In this document: piece by piece, positions 22,376-34,700 of the stretch
Position numbering within the stretch: the first letter of the stretch is position 1
Layout of the letters: every line of letters starts with the position of its first letter
Source: Oscarella lobularis
Taxonomy: Eukaryota > Porifera > Homoscleromorpha > Homosclerophorida > Oscarellidae
Assembly: GCF_947507565.1 (NCBI RefSeq)
Contig: NC_089178.1
Span: 2,728,001-2,792,000, forward strand
Direction: 5' to 3'
Length of the DNA: 64,000 nt
The notes under the pieces: generated by a model
The model's input: the letters and a program-made list of their open reading frames with translations, nothing else
What the model was told of the DNA's origin: nothing
Databases searched by the model: none
Position numbers and translations under genes: made by a program

Positions 22376-22573
22376 ATGGAGCAAGACGAAAAGAACGCAG
22401 AAGCGAGCGAAGTAGCACGACGCCTTCGCACATTCGGCGACAATCTGGAAGAGATGTACAGCCGTCGTCCCATTCGACTCACACTCGTCGACAAGACGCT
22501 CTACGTTCTCGACGTCGTCGTCGCGGTCTACTTCATCGTCTCCGACATCTTCCGATTCCGCGACTACCGATAG
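22376..22573 (+). CDS. BH3-only-like small membrane protein (65 aa)
   Basis: Single-exon 65-residue ORF starting at the first ATG. Residues 12-29, 'EVARRLRTFGDNLEEMYSRR', match the BH3 pattern of apoptosis regulators: hydrophobics V, L, F and L at the h1-h4 spacing, with the near-invariant Gly-Asp between h3 and h4 and a Tyr two turns later, as in BIM. A hydrophobic segment follows at about residues 42-58 ('TLYVLDVVVAVYFIVSDIF'), with a basic end (RFRDYR), typical of a tail anchor in the outer mitochondrial membrane. There is no BH1 or BH2, so it would be a BH3-only protein. A GT splice donor lies right after the stop, perhaps a 3' UTR intron. Coding status rests on the ORF, motif and CpG-rich 5' flank; no homolog could be searched. 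Confidence 0.6.
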   Translation: MEQDEKNAEASEVARRLRTFGDNLEEMYSRRPIRLTLVDKTLYVLDVVVAVYFIVSDIFRFRDYR

Positions 22574-23931
22574 GGGAAGGTAAGCGTAACGAGGTCAGAC
22601 GCGGATTGTTTTGGACCAACTTCCGTCGAGGGGGGCGGGCGAACGCCCACATTGGCCCCAATAGCGCGTCTGCCTTGCGGTTCTGCTGCTTTGCCAGCAA
22701 GCTCGCTTCCTTAATATCGATCTGTCTCGCGATGCTCCTTTCTCGCGTATCAGAGAGACGTCAACAGGGGCTATGCGAGATAAGAACTTCCTTCGCAGCC
22801 ACGCCCCGTCGTTCGCCATTCATTCGAAGGGACTGGGGGCGTGGTTTCAGCTAACCGTTTATTTTCCATAGGGAATTCGGAGATTTCATCTCAAGGCGCG
22901 TAGTGTATAAAGAAAATTCGACGGCAAGACTGCGAAATAGTGTATAAAGACGTTGTACATAGGCAGTCTCTTATGTATCATCTCTTCACTGCCCTATTTA
23001 TGCGTTTCTGTATTATTTATTCAGAACGATCATTGTAGATGTTTTCTCTCTGTATCATAAGCTCTAATCAGTATATAAGAGATCTGACGTAGCCTTTTTC
23101 GAATGGGGGCACTCTGCACCACCGTTGCATTTTGTCATCGATATGGGATAAAAGGGTAATCGGCTTTGTTCGTCTCTCGTCCTAAATTGTTTGTCTTTCT
23201 CTATACGCTTTTTCCTTTTGCAGACTGTGGATCCACCAAAGAGCTTCCTCTTTCTCTCTAGACCTTCAACGACCTCATTTCCGTTTGTTCAGCGTCTCTT
23301 TTCTCCTGGCTATTCGGTGTTGTTTGCAGAGTCGACGTCTAACGTTAGGGAGGAGGAGCATTAATTTGCTAATTAGATAATTAGCTGCAGCAACGTTTTT
23401 GGTTTCACAAAGACGGAGTCCCTTTTCCACTTTCTAGAGGCATTTTCTTTTCTTCTCAAGCTGTGTGCGTGTGAGAAAGAGCGGACCGCCTGTCTGCACG
23501 AAGAGGAAAAGAAATTCAATTGGGAATCTTGGCGCAGTGTTGCCATGCAGACCCACTCATATCAAACAAACACCATCAATGCATCATCCATGCTCTCAGA
23601 CACGTGTGCTTGCGATCCTTATCTATTTCACCACCAGCCCCAGGTGATGTCCTGGGATGTCCCTGGTGCTGTGATGAATCATGGTGATGATTATCTAATT
23701 GATGGTTCCCACTCAGTACAAAGGAAAAAAATCGTCTGCACTCAATCTAATTTCAAGTGTCTTGACCAGCAATTATGGCGCGTTGACCGTCATTCGAACC
23801 TTTGCTCACAACAAGGCCACCCATCGATAAAGGCGGAGAAATCTGATTAGAGCTACATTGAAGACTCTTGATGTGCCGCCGGTGGCACCAACGAACATCC
23901 GGGCTTGGTGGCGTTCCCGGTATTTTCGGCA
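22574..23931. other. Intergenic, about 1.36 kb, nothing recognised
   Basis: Between the BH3-like ORF and XPC. T-rich stretches (23090-23340) and AT-rich words, with no open frame resembling a known protein. This is the longest gene-free stretch in the window. A long 3' UTR or non-coding exon cannot be excluded. Confidence 0.45.
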
Positions 23932-26900
23932 ATGCCTCCGAAAAAGAGAAGAAGTAAGTTCCTAATCGATCTCCAATCAACATCACATCGTGCTTGTAGG
24001 ACCTAGAAAGTTTCCCTCCGACGATGAAAGCTCAGAAAACGAAATTAGCCCGTATTTTTCTCCGGCGGAGACGACGCCGAGCCGATCGGCGAAAAGACGA
24101 GCGAACGATCGACTTCGAACGACGCCAAACGAAGCGAAGGATACGAAAAGCCCCTATTTCGAAATGAACGAATTGAATCTGAGCGAGGAATCGAGCAGCG
24201 ACGAAGAACTGCCGCCAAAGGAGACGACTCCGCGACAAATCACTCGTTCGCCAACGAAACGACCCGAGACGAAGATCGCAAAGAAAGAAGAGCAGCGAAG
24301 CGAACTCAAAGCGAAGGCGAGTCCGTCGAAAAAAAGAAGAGGTCGTCCACGTAAAAACGACGCCTCCTCGAGAACGAATCCCAAGGAGTCGGCCGAGGAA
24401 AGTAGAACGGAAAGACGTCAGGCCGGGATCGAAGAGAAAGAGCAGCAACCGAGCGAACCTGACGCTAAGGCGAAGAAGAAAGAAAGGGGTCGTCCTCGCA
24501 CCTCGACGAAAACAAAGGCTGAGGCTTCGCCTGAAAAGAGCAGTCCCATGGTTTCGCAGCGAAGCCGAAGTGGTCGCGGTAAGGAGCGTCGAGGACCGGT
24601 GATTCCGAAGAAAGCCGCTTCCAGTAAAGAACAGCGAGTAGTGGATACCAGTAGCGAGTCTGAGATGGAATGGGAGGAAGTTGATGGTGACGGTGAGAAT
24701 TGGGAGTTCTCCGTAAGCGCCTTTCTTAGTGCGTTTTTTAGTTGTGGCTGAGCGTGCGGCAGCGGAACCAGCAGAAACGATTGAAATTACCCTGGCTGGA
24801 TCAAAAGCGAAATCGGAAGGGTGGGTGCACGTGGAGGAAGAGGGGCTCTCCTAAAACGCGGTTTTTAGAAAAAGCGATATGGAGAAAGCATTCGAGAAAT
24901 TTCATCGTGACTTGCAGGAGAATAAACACAAGGTAATGAAGCCACTGTATTGTGTCGTGCGTGATTGTGTCAGCTTTTCGGGGAGTTGGGCGTGGCAATA
25001 CATGTGGTTCTCATCCAGGTCGAATTGCTCTGTCTCGTGGCAGCCCTTCGACACAGAAATCATCTGTGCAATGACGAGCTGCTTCAGGTTTGTTTCCGAG
25101 CAAAAGGTTTTTCGTTTTATATATCAGACCTAATTAAACTTTTCAGGCCGTTTGTTGGTCTCTGTTGCCTCCCAAGTACACGGAATTAGACCCCAAATCG
25201 ATTAGCGTAGCTCTAATTAAAGAACTCGTTTCTTGGTAAATTGATAATGGATCAAGTGAAAATGTCTTACTTTTTTTTGTTTCTTTTAGGTTCAAGTTGA
25301 ATGTTAGTCTTATCTCTTCTGAAGTTGACTTTTCCAACGGCCACGTAGGCTATGATCTCTTGTCCGTCTACGTTATTTAATTATTAATATAATAGATAGA
25401 GAATATGGTTAAGCAATTGAATGAACGGTGTTTGAGTTGCCAAATCTATGTTGTTATGGTTTTTTTGGCTTTGCTGAGGGCAATGGGGCTCACATGTCGA
25501 CTTGTGTCATCCTTGCAGGTAAAATTGAGAAATGGTGAGCGTTTTAGTCTTGAAAAATTCTTATTATCAGCCGGTTTCTTTCAAATGGAGTCCTCCAAAA
25601 GGAAAAAAGAAAGTGAGCGAATATTTTAAATAATTAATTAATTGACTTACTTCGCTTTGCTGGAGTCTTTTTTATCACTGTCTTGATCTAGAAGGAGGAC
25701 TCTGTGCAGCCAGCTTTGACGTTTTCAATTAATCAGAAGCAAGCTCGGACAAAGCAGAAAAGTCGAATGAGTTCTGGGACAAAGAAGACGAGTTCTAGAG
25801 AGAAAAATAATCGTAAAGGGATGCAGAAAACCAATAGTAGCAGGGCAAAGAAATGGAAGGAAAAGGGAAAAGGAAAATCAAAACTCAATCACGATGACGA
25901 CGATGATGATTTTTTGGACGACGACTATTTACCAACTGTGCAGAGTAGTGGCAGTAGTGATTCGAGTAGTGAGGAAGAGGGCGACAAAGAGGAGGAGATT
26001 GAAGAGGAGGAGATCGAAGAGGAAGCCATTGAAGAGGAAGTTATTGAAGAGGAAACAGTGGAAAAGAAGTCTCGTGATAACCTCAAAAAAGATCAGAGGC
26101 CAATAAGCTCAAAAGGGCGGAGAGCCAGTCGTCAGAGTGTTGATACTTCACCAAATGTCCAGGCAAAGAGGCGGCAAAAATCCACTACTAAAAAAGGAGA
26201 GAAGCCAATAGGTAAGAAAATGTTTGTACAGTAGTGCCAGTTGTCAGTTGGAGTATGTGCTCAGATGATTGGATTGAAGTCTACCTGGATGCAGAGAAGA
26301 GATGGATTTGTAATGCGTACATATGGCTTTGACTGATGACATAGCTTGTATGAATACTTCAGGTATTAGCCCTTTTGATTGCATTGACGACGTGGAACTC
26401 ATTGAGGAACGTGCCACACAGCCCATCAGCTACGTTTTGGGCGCTGATAACGGTAGGTTTTGTGACGAGAATCTTTCTCTTCCTCTTTGTCATTCTTTGA
26501 TTTTAGGTGGGGCTGTGAAGGACTTGACTCTCCGGTATGCGTCGGATTGGATGTCGGGAGCGAAGAAGAGACGCGTCAATGAAGAGTGGTGGCAAGAGAG
26601 TCTACGGCTTTTTGTTACGACAGATAGAGTAAGAGATATTACCGTACTCTGGGCTAATAAGAGTACTTTTTTTAGAAAGGAGACGAAGAAGAAGACAAGC
26701 AATTGCAGGGTGAGTCGATTGAACGGATTTAAAAGGCACGAGTAGTTTACCGTATGTTCAGCTTGGTTGGAGAAGCAACCCTTTCCTACGACAGTAGCCG
26801 GTTTCAAAAACCATCCACTGTACGTGAAATGCTGCAGCCACTTAGATGACTCACTGACGTTTTAACTAGATACGCTTTGGAAAGACATCTGCTCAAGTTT

Positions 26901-28178
26901 GAAGGCAAGTTAGTGTGTGAACAGGATCTGTGTTGTTAGTTCAGCTCTCTTTAGCTCTCTACCCAGAAGATGCACCTGTACTTGGTTATATCAGAAAGGA
27001 AGCAATATATCCCAGAGATTGCGTCAAAGTGGTGAGAAAAGAATCGTAAAGCTCTGCAAAGAAAATCAAACTGGCGCCCATGCTTAGCTGCATTCGAGGG
27101 AGACGTGGCTCAAAGAAGCAAAAGCCGTCAAGGTATCACTTTAGAGGGCGTTGTAGGCGTTTTGATCAATCGCAGAGTTGTTGTATTTCAGGCAGGCGAG
27201 ACACCTTACAAGATGGTAAAAAAGCATCCAAAGAAGGTAAAAGAGCTCTATGTGCTCTCCTAGTAGTGCTCATGTCACCGTCTTTTCTATTTAGAACGAA
27301 TCAGAACACTTGAAAAACCAACTTCGCCTTGAATTATACGGTGACTGGCAGATTGAAGACTATGTAGCCCCACCTGCTAAAGATGTACGTGACATACTTC
27401 AGACTTTCTCTTGCTGAGCCTGCGTCTATTTCTTTTTAGGGTAAAGTTCCTCGCAACGCTTTTGGAAACGTGGAGCTGTACAAACCTTCAATGCTGCCGG
27501 CAGGCACAGTGCACATGACACGTAATGTTCCCCACTGTCACTGTATTTTCTTGTCCTATTAAATGGCTGTTGTGTTTTTCCTGTGCAGTGCCCAATATTC
27601 AAAAGGTAGCTCGAAAGCTTGGCATAGACTGTGCCGCCGCTATGATGGGGTGGGACTTTCTCGGCGGATTCAATGTTCCTGTGTAGGGTCGCTTCAGAGT
27701 CGACTGGGTTCAACCACAATCTCCTCTCTTTTTGTAGTTTTGATGGCATTGTCGTTTGCTCGGAATTTGAGCAAGTTCTCATTGAGGCTTGGGAGCAGCA
27801 GAGGGAAGAGATGGAGAAACAAATAGCTGTGGTATGAGGGTGGGATTACTTGACGAATTCCTTTTTCATTTTATGTATGAAGAAACGGGAGAAAGTGGTA
27901 TATGAACGATGGAAAAAGTTGATCAAGACTCTTCTAATCAGAGAACGACTGCGGACAAAGTATCAAGAGTTTGCGGTATTCTGAAACTAAAATCTTCTGC
28001 TGAGCGCGTGGTAAGATTCTTGAGTAGGAGCCCACTGAGAAAGAAGAAGCTGGACGCATTCGAGAGTGGGGTCAGATTGCTGGTATGCAACGTATTGTAC
28101 AAGAAAATTGTTTAATTAGGGCACTCTTTTTTAGGTGTTAAAGAGCATTCTATTGGAACGTTAGAACTTTCAAACTAA
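23932..28178 (+). CDS. XPC: DNA damage recognition protein XPC
   Basis: Lesion sensor of global-genome nucleotide excision repair. Many short exons; clear ones are 23932-23953, 24000-24692, 24742-24820, 24869-24932, 25019-25087, 25147-25235, about 25437-25519, about 25690-26211, 26345-26452, 26507-26634 and several from 26750 to 28178. The acidic/basic N-tail carries two AT-hook-like motifs (RRGRPRKN, ERGRPRTS). The Rad4 transglutaminase-like domain is marked by 'VELLCLVAALRHRNHLCNDE', 'VFLALLRAMGLTCRLVSSLQ' and, after an acidic insert, 'DWIEVYLDAEKRWI' and 'VKDLTLRYASDWMSG'. The DNA-binding BHD1-3 region follows: 'GFKNHPLYALERHLLKFEA', 'RNAFGNVELYKPSMLPAGT', 'LGIDCAAAMMGWDFLGGFN'. Exact ends of some internal exons and of the last exon are approximate. 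Confidence 0.92.
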
Positions 28179-28754
28179 TGACTTTTGAGGATTAATTTAA
28201 TTATATTGACGTCACAGATGTTTCATGTGGCGTAGTCTAGCACCCCCGTATAATGCATGCTTTTTCCGTGCATCATGTTGTTAGCTGGCTTCGCGAGCGA
28301 TCTAGAACAAGTTTGCAACCAGCCGATGCACGGCGCGCGTAGGGCGATGAGCAGGCCCAGCTCAAAGTGCAAGAGGAACGCGCTATCGAACGTCGAACTT
28401 CGCGTACAGGGCGCCGACTATAGGCTACGACGAAGCAGGTAAGAAGAGGGACCCAAGAAGAGCTTTCGTCGTACGATAGGTATGGCGTATAGATGGATGG
28501 GCCTCCCTGCCAGTGGGGGGGGGGAGTCCCATGAAATCCGGAGGGCGGCGAGTTCGCGTATAGTCTCGATCGACCACTAAACCGTAGCACAGAATTTTAA
28601 TGAGATAATTAAGTTGACGTCACATACGTGGCGTAGCACCTCATGTTTTTCGTGACGTATTTTTCGCATGCACTGCAAAGGCGCTATGTCGTTAGGGAGG
28701 CGTACAAGTAAAATAGCAGCTTCTATATCATGGTACTAGTCTAGTCGAGTTTCA
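28179..28754. other. Convergent-gene gap containing a duplicated block
   Basis: About 575 bp between the XPC stop and the stop of the minus-strand Bark-like gene. It holds two imperfect copies of a block of about 90 bp (next entry) and a G10 run at 28517-28526. No open frame of interest. Confidence 0.5.
28187..28695. repeat. Imperfect direct repeat with TGACGTCA cores
   Basis: Copies at about 28187-28275 and 28600-28695 share in the same order: AT-rich start, TTGACGTCACA, GTGGCGTAG, a T-rich 'ttttt(c)cgtg' word, GCATG, and a GTTAG end. TGACGTCA (a CRE/ATF-type site) lies at 28207-28214 and 28615-28622. The copies differ by small gaps. This could be a regulatory duplication or the two ends of a small insertion. 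Confidence 0.5.
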
Positions 28755-31700
28755 TTAGATGAGCCTGGAGTCGCCTGTACCGTCCACGCTCGCGTCAGAC
28801 CTGAAAAGAAACGAGATGTCGTTTGGATGTCTCTGTAAGTCGTCGCCATACTCTGTTCTTCCGAAATTGATCCAATTGGCTTTAGAGCGGGAACGCCTCT
28901 TCGCGACCAGAGCTACTAGAATCACGACAACTAAGAGAACGATCCCACCAACTACTCCGCCTATGATTGCGCCCATAAAAGACCCTATGAAGAAGAATAG
29001 GCTCGATCCGCTTGCTCATGGAAAAACGTTCCGGTAACCTGATTTTGCAGTTCCTGGGCATTGCCCCGATGGTGAGCACGTTACTGTGATGTTCACCAAA
29101 GCAAGCGCATGACGTTCTGAATTTTCACTGTTTTCAGCCTTCACCACCAATGAGTAGTGGGGATGCGTTTTTTCGTCAATTTCACGAGCTACAAGAATGG
29201 CACCATCTAATTTTTGCACGTGGAAATAACCGTTGGGATTTCCTCCAATGATGGAGTAATAGATTGCACCAGGACCTGTAAAGCGGCAAGCTCTAAGTCT
29301 TCTTCTATAATGTGATCAGCTCGTCTCGATTTCTTACCGTCACTGACAGCCTTTACGATAGTAACGTTGACGCCAACTGGAGCTCCCACTGAAACAGAGG
29401 CGTTATAGAAAAGTTTGCTAAACTTTATTGGTCCAGCGCCTCGTCCTGAAGCGCAAATAAACGGCTTCATATTTGAACATTTCTCAGCAATCCATTTGCC
29501 ATTGCTGACGGTCATGGCAGCACAGTTGCCGCTCTTATAACTGTTGCTGAGAATGTGATGATCAAAAGTTGTACCGTCAGTCCACTGCCAGTGACCCGTG
29601 CTAGAACTGTAGTAAAGACCTAGCCATACTCCTGAATTGGATAAGCCGGGCGGAGGAGACGGCACTAAGTTCCTGAAAAAGACGTCTGTTGACGGGAAGT
29701 GGCTACTTGCTAAATAGCCACCTATTTCCTATATGAGATTAATTCCCAACAGCCTTTTCGAAGATGATCTGGATACCTGGCAGTAGGATTCGGCCGATTT
29801 CCAGTCAGCTGCAGCACTGACGTATGAATAGCAGAGTTTGCCGTGTCGTGACCAGAGAAGAGAGCAAACTGCATAGAAGGCAGGTTAAACGGATTTCCAA
29901 AGATGATCACGTTGCTTCTCGTACCTGTTGTGTTCATTGGACTGATCTCCTTGATGGGAACAATTTGGACTTTGGCTAAAGTTGGATCACTTGAATAGTC
30001 GCGCACTTTTCCCTTTGCAACACTCGAATTGGCTGTTCCCCACCAGTTATGTGTTGCTGAAATCGTTCCGTTCCTCGAATTAAAAGCCGCGCAGAATTCA
30101 AACTGAAAATCAGGATTGACAAAGGTATTCGTGTAATATTGAGCGTTTGCCGTATCGGCCGCCGCCGCAGCGACAACGGCGCAAGTACCATTCGCTGTCG
30201 GCGAATTTTTATACAGAGTATTATTGAGACACCTTTGCTCTGTCGCTGAAGGATTCGGAGTGGATTGAACCGTATTGATCAGATAGTTTGCCGTGTTCTG
30301 TGTGAAGACGTTTCCGATAACCTGAGCTTTTCTTCTATCGACTCTCAATATGCCGTACATTCTGTTTCGGACGAAGGTGTTGGACGAGACGCTGGCCGAT
30401 GTGTCGTCACCGTCACTGTATCCCAGAAAGACGGTGTCGTCATACCCGTCGTTGCCACTGTTGTCCTCTATTCTATTATTGAATATAGTGTATGATTTGC
30501 CAAAGGTCAGATGTACGGCGTGTCTCGCGTTCTTTGCAATTCCGCAATTTTGTATGACGACGTCGACGTTGTCGTGGACTATTGAGATTCCGGCGAGATT
30601 TCCGAGCGTGCTCGATTTGCTGTTTCTATTGTTATTGTTGTTCTCTATTCGACAACGTTCTACTGTGACAGCACTGACGGCTTTGACGTCAGTATTAGAA
30701 CTGGAACCAGTCATTTGGAAACCCGAATATGAATTGTTTGAAATCGTCGTGCCTGATATGGTAACGTTCGAGCGATCTGCAGTTGACGAACTTGCTACGA
30801 TGGAAAGGCCGGTCTGATTATTTGAAGATAGACGTCCGTTGCTAATGTTGTGCATTCGAGATGAACCTTGGAGAGAAAAAAGAATTCATAACGAAAGCAA
30901 GATATACTTAGATAGTAGAGAAATGCTCACTTGGATTGATTGATTGCACGGAGGCAAAGAAGTAGTTTCCTGTTGGAGAATAATCATACATTAGGACGTC
31001 CGGTCGCAGTTCTACTTCGACCGACTTCGTGGACGTGACGTAGTGAAGAGAACCCTGAACTTGCTTCTCGCGATACAAGTACGTGCCGTCTAGCTGGACG
31101 TAGGCGGACTCGGATTGAAATTTCAAGGCCAACGTTTGAATAGACAAGACATTTTTCGCAACAACTGTCTGCATTTTCATCTTGCAATGATACGAGAAGG
31201 GAGCGCTTTGGACGTAACGAATATAGACGGGTTCTGACGGCGAGATTGTGAGAACAGTCCTCTGAGAGCAAATATCCACAATACGACTTTCGGGGACAGG
31301 AATGTTCCACAGAGGACGGAGCTCGCTCTCGACGGTAATTTCCAATCCGTGACCGTCGTTTGAAGTTAATACGAGGTTCTTCTGACGACTAGTTAGTGTA
31401 TTGACAAAACGAATACCCGAGCCGTTGTTTTCAAAGGCGGCAACGTTTACCAGAACGGGATCTCGCCCGTTTGTGACTTCCATTCCGTCACGTACACTCC
31501 CAGAAACCGTTACGTTTGTCAGGGTGACTTTTTGCTCAATGACTCGCATTCCAGCGGCCATTTGCTCGTCGTTCACTTTGCCGCTGTTTTGGACAATGCC
31601 GTTCTCCATTGTTGATTTACTTTGAAGATTTGCTGCAAATTGAATGCCAGACCAGTGGCATGAGGGCAGCGACGGCGGCACCGGTATGCCGTCACACGTT

Positions 31701-34700
31701 ACACTGAGAGCGCCGAAGATACAGCGAGTCTTATTGAATCGATAGTTGTCACACGCTTCCAGAGAATGATCGTAATAGCTGCACACTACGTCGGGGAGCC
31801 AGCCGGCTATGTTTGCACCGGCAATCAAATTTTGTTTATTTGATCTGATATATCCGAGCTGCAAGCAAATGGTATGAGCTAAAAAGTAATTGAGCGGAGT
31901 GAGGCTGCTATCGTCAGCGGCGCACACCGCCCTCCACTCCGAATCATGATAGATTTGTGCCATACCAATATTTGTCACCTTTGCGTCTTTTGAAAACAAT
32001 CTGATATCACCGTCGTGGATTTTCCTCGGGACTTCAATATTGGTCATGAAAACCGGTCTGTTTGGCGTGCCCTTGAGAAGGAAATTGCCTTCGACGAATA
32101 GGCCAACGTTGGATTTAAATTTCAGTTGCACTCCCGACGCGACAGTCAAAGTCTTCCCGGGCATAACGGACAAATCTCCTATGACCGTATACGGCGTAGA
32201 CGAAGACGGGATCGTCGTATCGTTGAGGACTCGACCGAGGAGAACGTTATTCGGTCGATGGATCGACAGCAGAGGGAGAGACGCATTCAAAGACACCGGC
32301 TTTCCAAACGGAGTCAACAAGTACGGAAAAATCTCAGCCAGAGCTACACGAGTGCAATAGTTGAAGTCGTAAATCCCGTCGCGAATTTTCTGCTCGTTCG
32401 TTGTCGCCCAGAAATTTTTTGATGCGTTTATGGACGGACCGGTTGACGACTGAACGAGAGAGCGGATGCCCAACTGATACGTTGAATTGGGATTGACGAA
32501 AGAGTTATTTTGAATGTTGACTTGATTCGAGCCTGCTATGACGACAACAGCCGGCATCGTCTCGGCGCTCGCGCTACACGATTCTGGAGCAATTACAACG
32601 TTGCCGTCAAAGAGATTGTTTTTCAGGATGAACGGGGAAGAGGTGAAGGGATAAGGCGTGAGTTGGACGACGTATTCGTCTCCGTGGTTTTCTTTGAACG
32701 TGTTGCTCGCAATGATGAGTCGTTTGGCTGTGCCTTCAACTAGTAGTGGACCTCCTCCTTTTCCGTGGTCAGTGAAGACGTTGTTGCTGATCTCGGCGTT
32801 TATTTGCATTCTCTTGGACAAGGCAATTGCGTTACCGGAATTGCTTTCGAATGTGTTATTGAGAACAGAAAGTTGGGCTGTTGATTGTTCAATAGCCAGG
32901 CCATCGCCGTTTGACGAAATTTTGTTTTGAGTTATATTCCAAGTCGTTATTCCCGGAAATAGTGCTGTCATTTGGCCAACTTTCTGGCATCCTTGTATGA
33001 CATTGGAAACTAATGAAATATTGCCAGTCTCACTTAGAATGAAGCCATTACTCGTGCAATTGAAAATTTTATTTTGTGCGATACTGACGTGACAGCCGCT
33101 GCAGTTGACGCCGATTCCATTGTCGCAGCCGTCCAACCGACTGTTCTTCACGGTAAAAGGTACAGCATCTGTAGCGACATCTATACCGCTTCTTTGAGCG
33201 GCCGTGAAACGAGAATTGTTGATGAAAATTGATGGTGAGAGAAGAGGCTTTTGTACGACTGTGACATACATGAGAAATCCGGGTGCGTGGCTAAAACGTC
33301 CTGTGGTCAACGTTATTGACATCGTTTCGCCTTTTGAAATGTATGGGCCTCGAACCGCAGTCATCGTTCCCCCGGAAATCTGCTCTACGAGGGAACCGTC
33401 CGAATCAGATAGTGCTATCACGTCTGCAGAGTAAATTGTCATTGACACGAGCAAGACAAAGATGCGATCTCCTTCGCTTGCTTGCAGTGTCGTGCGACAG
33501 CGAGAGCGAGCCTCATAATCGATCTTGGAAATTCCTACAAAATACACCGCTGACGGATCAGTCAGTGACAAATTGCGACCGGCGCATATGGAAAAGTGTG
33601 TCACCTGCCCTTGAAAAGACGCGTTGTCTTGTTGTACGCGCAAACCACTTCCTTGAGCACCAGTCACCGAAACGTTGTCTACTTTTACTTGTTGGTACGG
33701 AAGCTTGGAAATGTAAAGACCGTCGCTGTAGAGAGACTGTTGGATGGTGAAATTCGACAAGAGCACGCTCGGCTCATAGGAGTGCGACTCGATTGACGAC
33801 GATCCTACTGAATTCTTCAGTGTTACACCATCGATGGGAACCGAAGTCAACGTTCTACTGACTCCAGGAATTCGGTCTTGAAACCAAACGCCGGCTCCGA
33901 ATAGAACGGTGTTTGTCAGCGTCGATGCCTTTGCCGCCGGCACTCTTCCGGTATTTGGATTAAATCGAATTCCAGCCCAAACGTTATCCGTGCTACCGCC
34001 GTCTTGAGTAAGACAGTCCAAGTGAGCAACTCGCGCACAGCTACCGGAATAGATGGCGCTGTATCTTCCCAGCGTCAATTTGCAGTCGTCGGGACTCGAC
34101 GCGTTCTTGGGGCACGATGAATGAACAATGATGGGATCCCCGTCTTTGGGATTCCAGTAACTGCTCCACCAGTGCGAATTCGGATATCCGAGCCACGAAC
34201 AAGCCAACGCCGCGAGAATATAGACCGCCGGATAATCGTCAAGGTCCGTCGCGCACAGCGTGCGCCACGTTCCGTCGATGTGAAACTGCGTGATTTCGTT
34301 GGCCACTCGAGCCGAGATGCTCGATTCGTACGCTTTTCCTGCGCTCGTAAATACGACCGGTTTATTCACCGTTCCATTTGTGACTAAGGCTCCTTCGACG
34401 AGTATTCCGTGGTCGCGCGGGAAGTGGAGTGTGACGCCGGCTTCGACGATCAATGCGCCTTTCGAAAGGACGGTGATATCGTTGACGACATCGTACGGAC
34501 TTCCCGCTGCACTCACCGTTAGCTCGCGATCAAGATGGCCTCCAATTTGTCCACCACCGTAGATAAAAGGAATTTTCAAAGGGCTTTCGGTGGAGACATT
34601 TTTCGGATCAGGGGAAAGTAGGTAAGGAAAGTACGAAGCCAACGCGACAAAATTAGTGTCGACGAAATCGTAGATTCGACTTTGTATGCGCGTCTGATTG

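Noticed and set aside
33204-33796. Plus-strand open frames opposite the Bark-like gene
   Set aside because: All lie inside the 2000-residue minus-strand frame and show no conserved motif.
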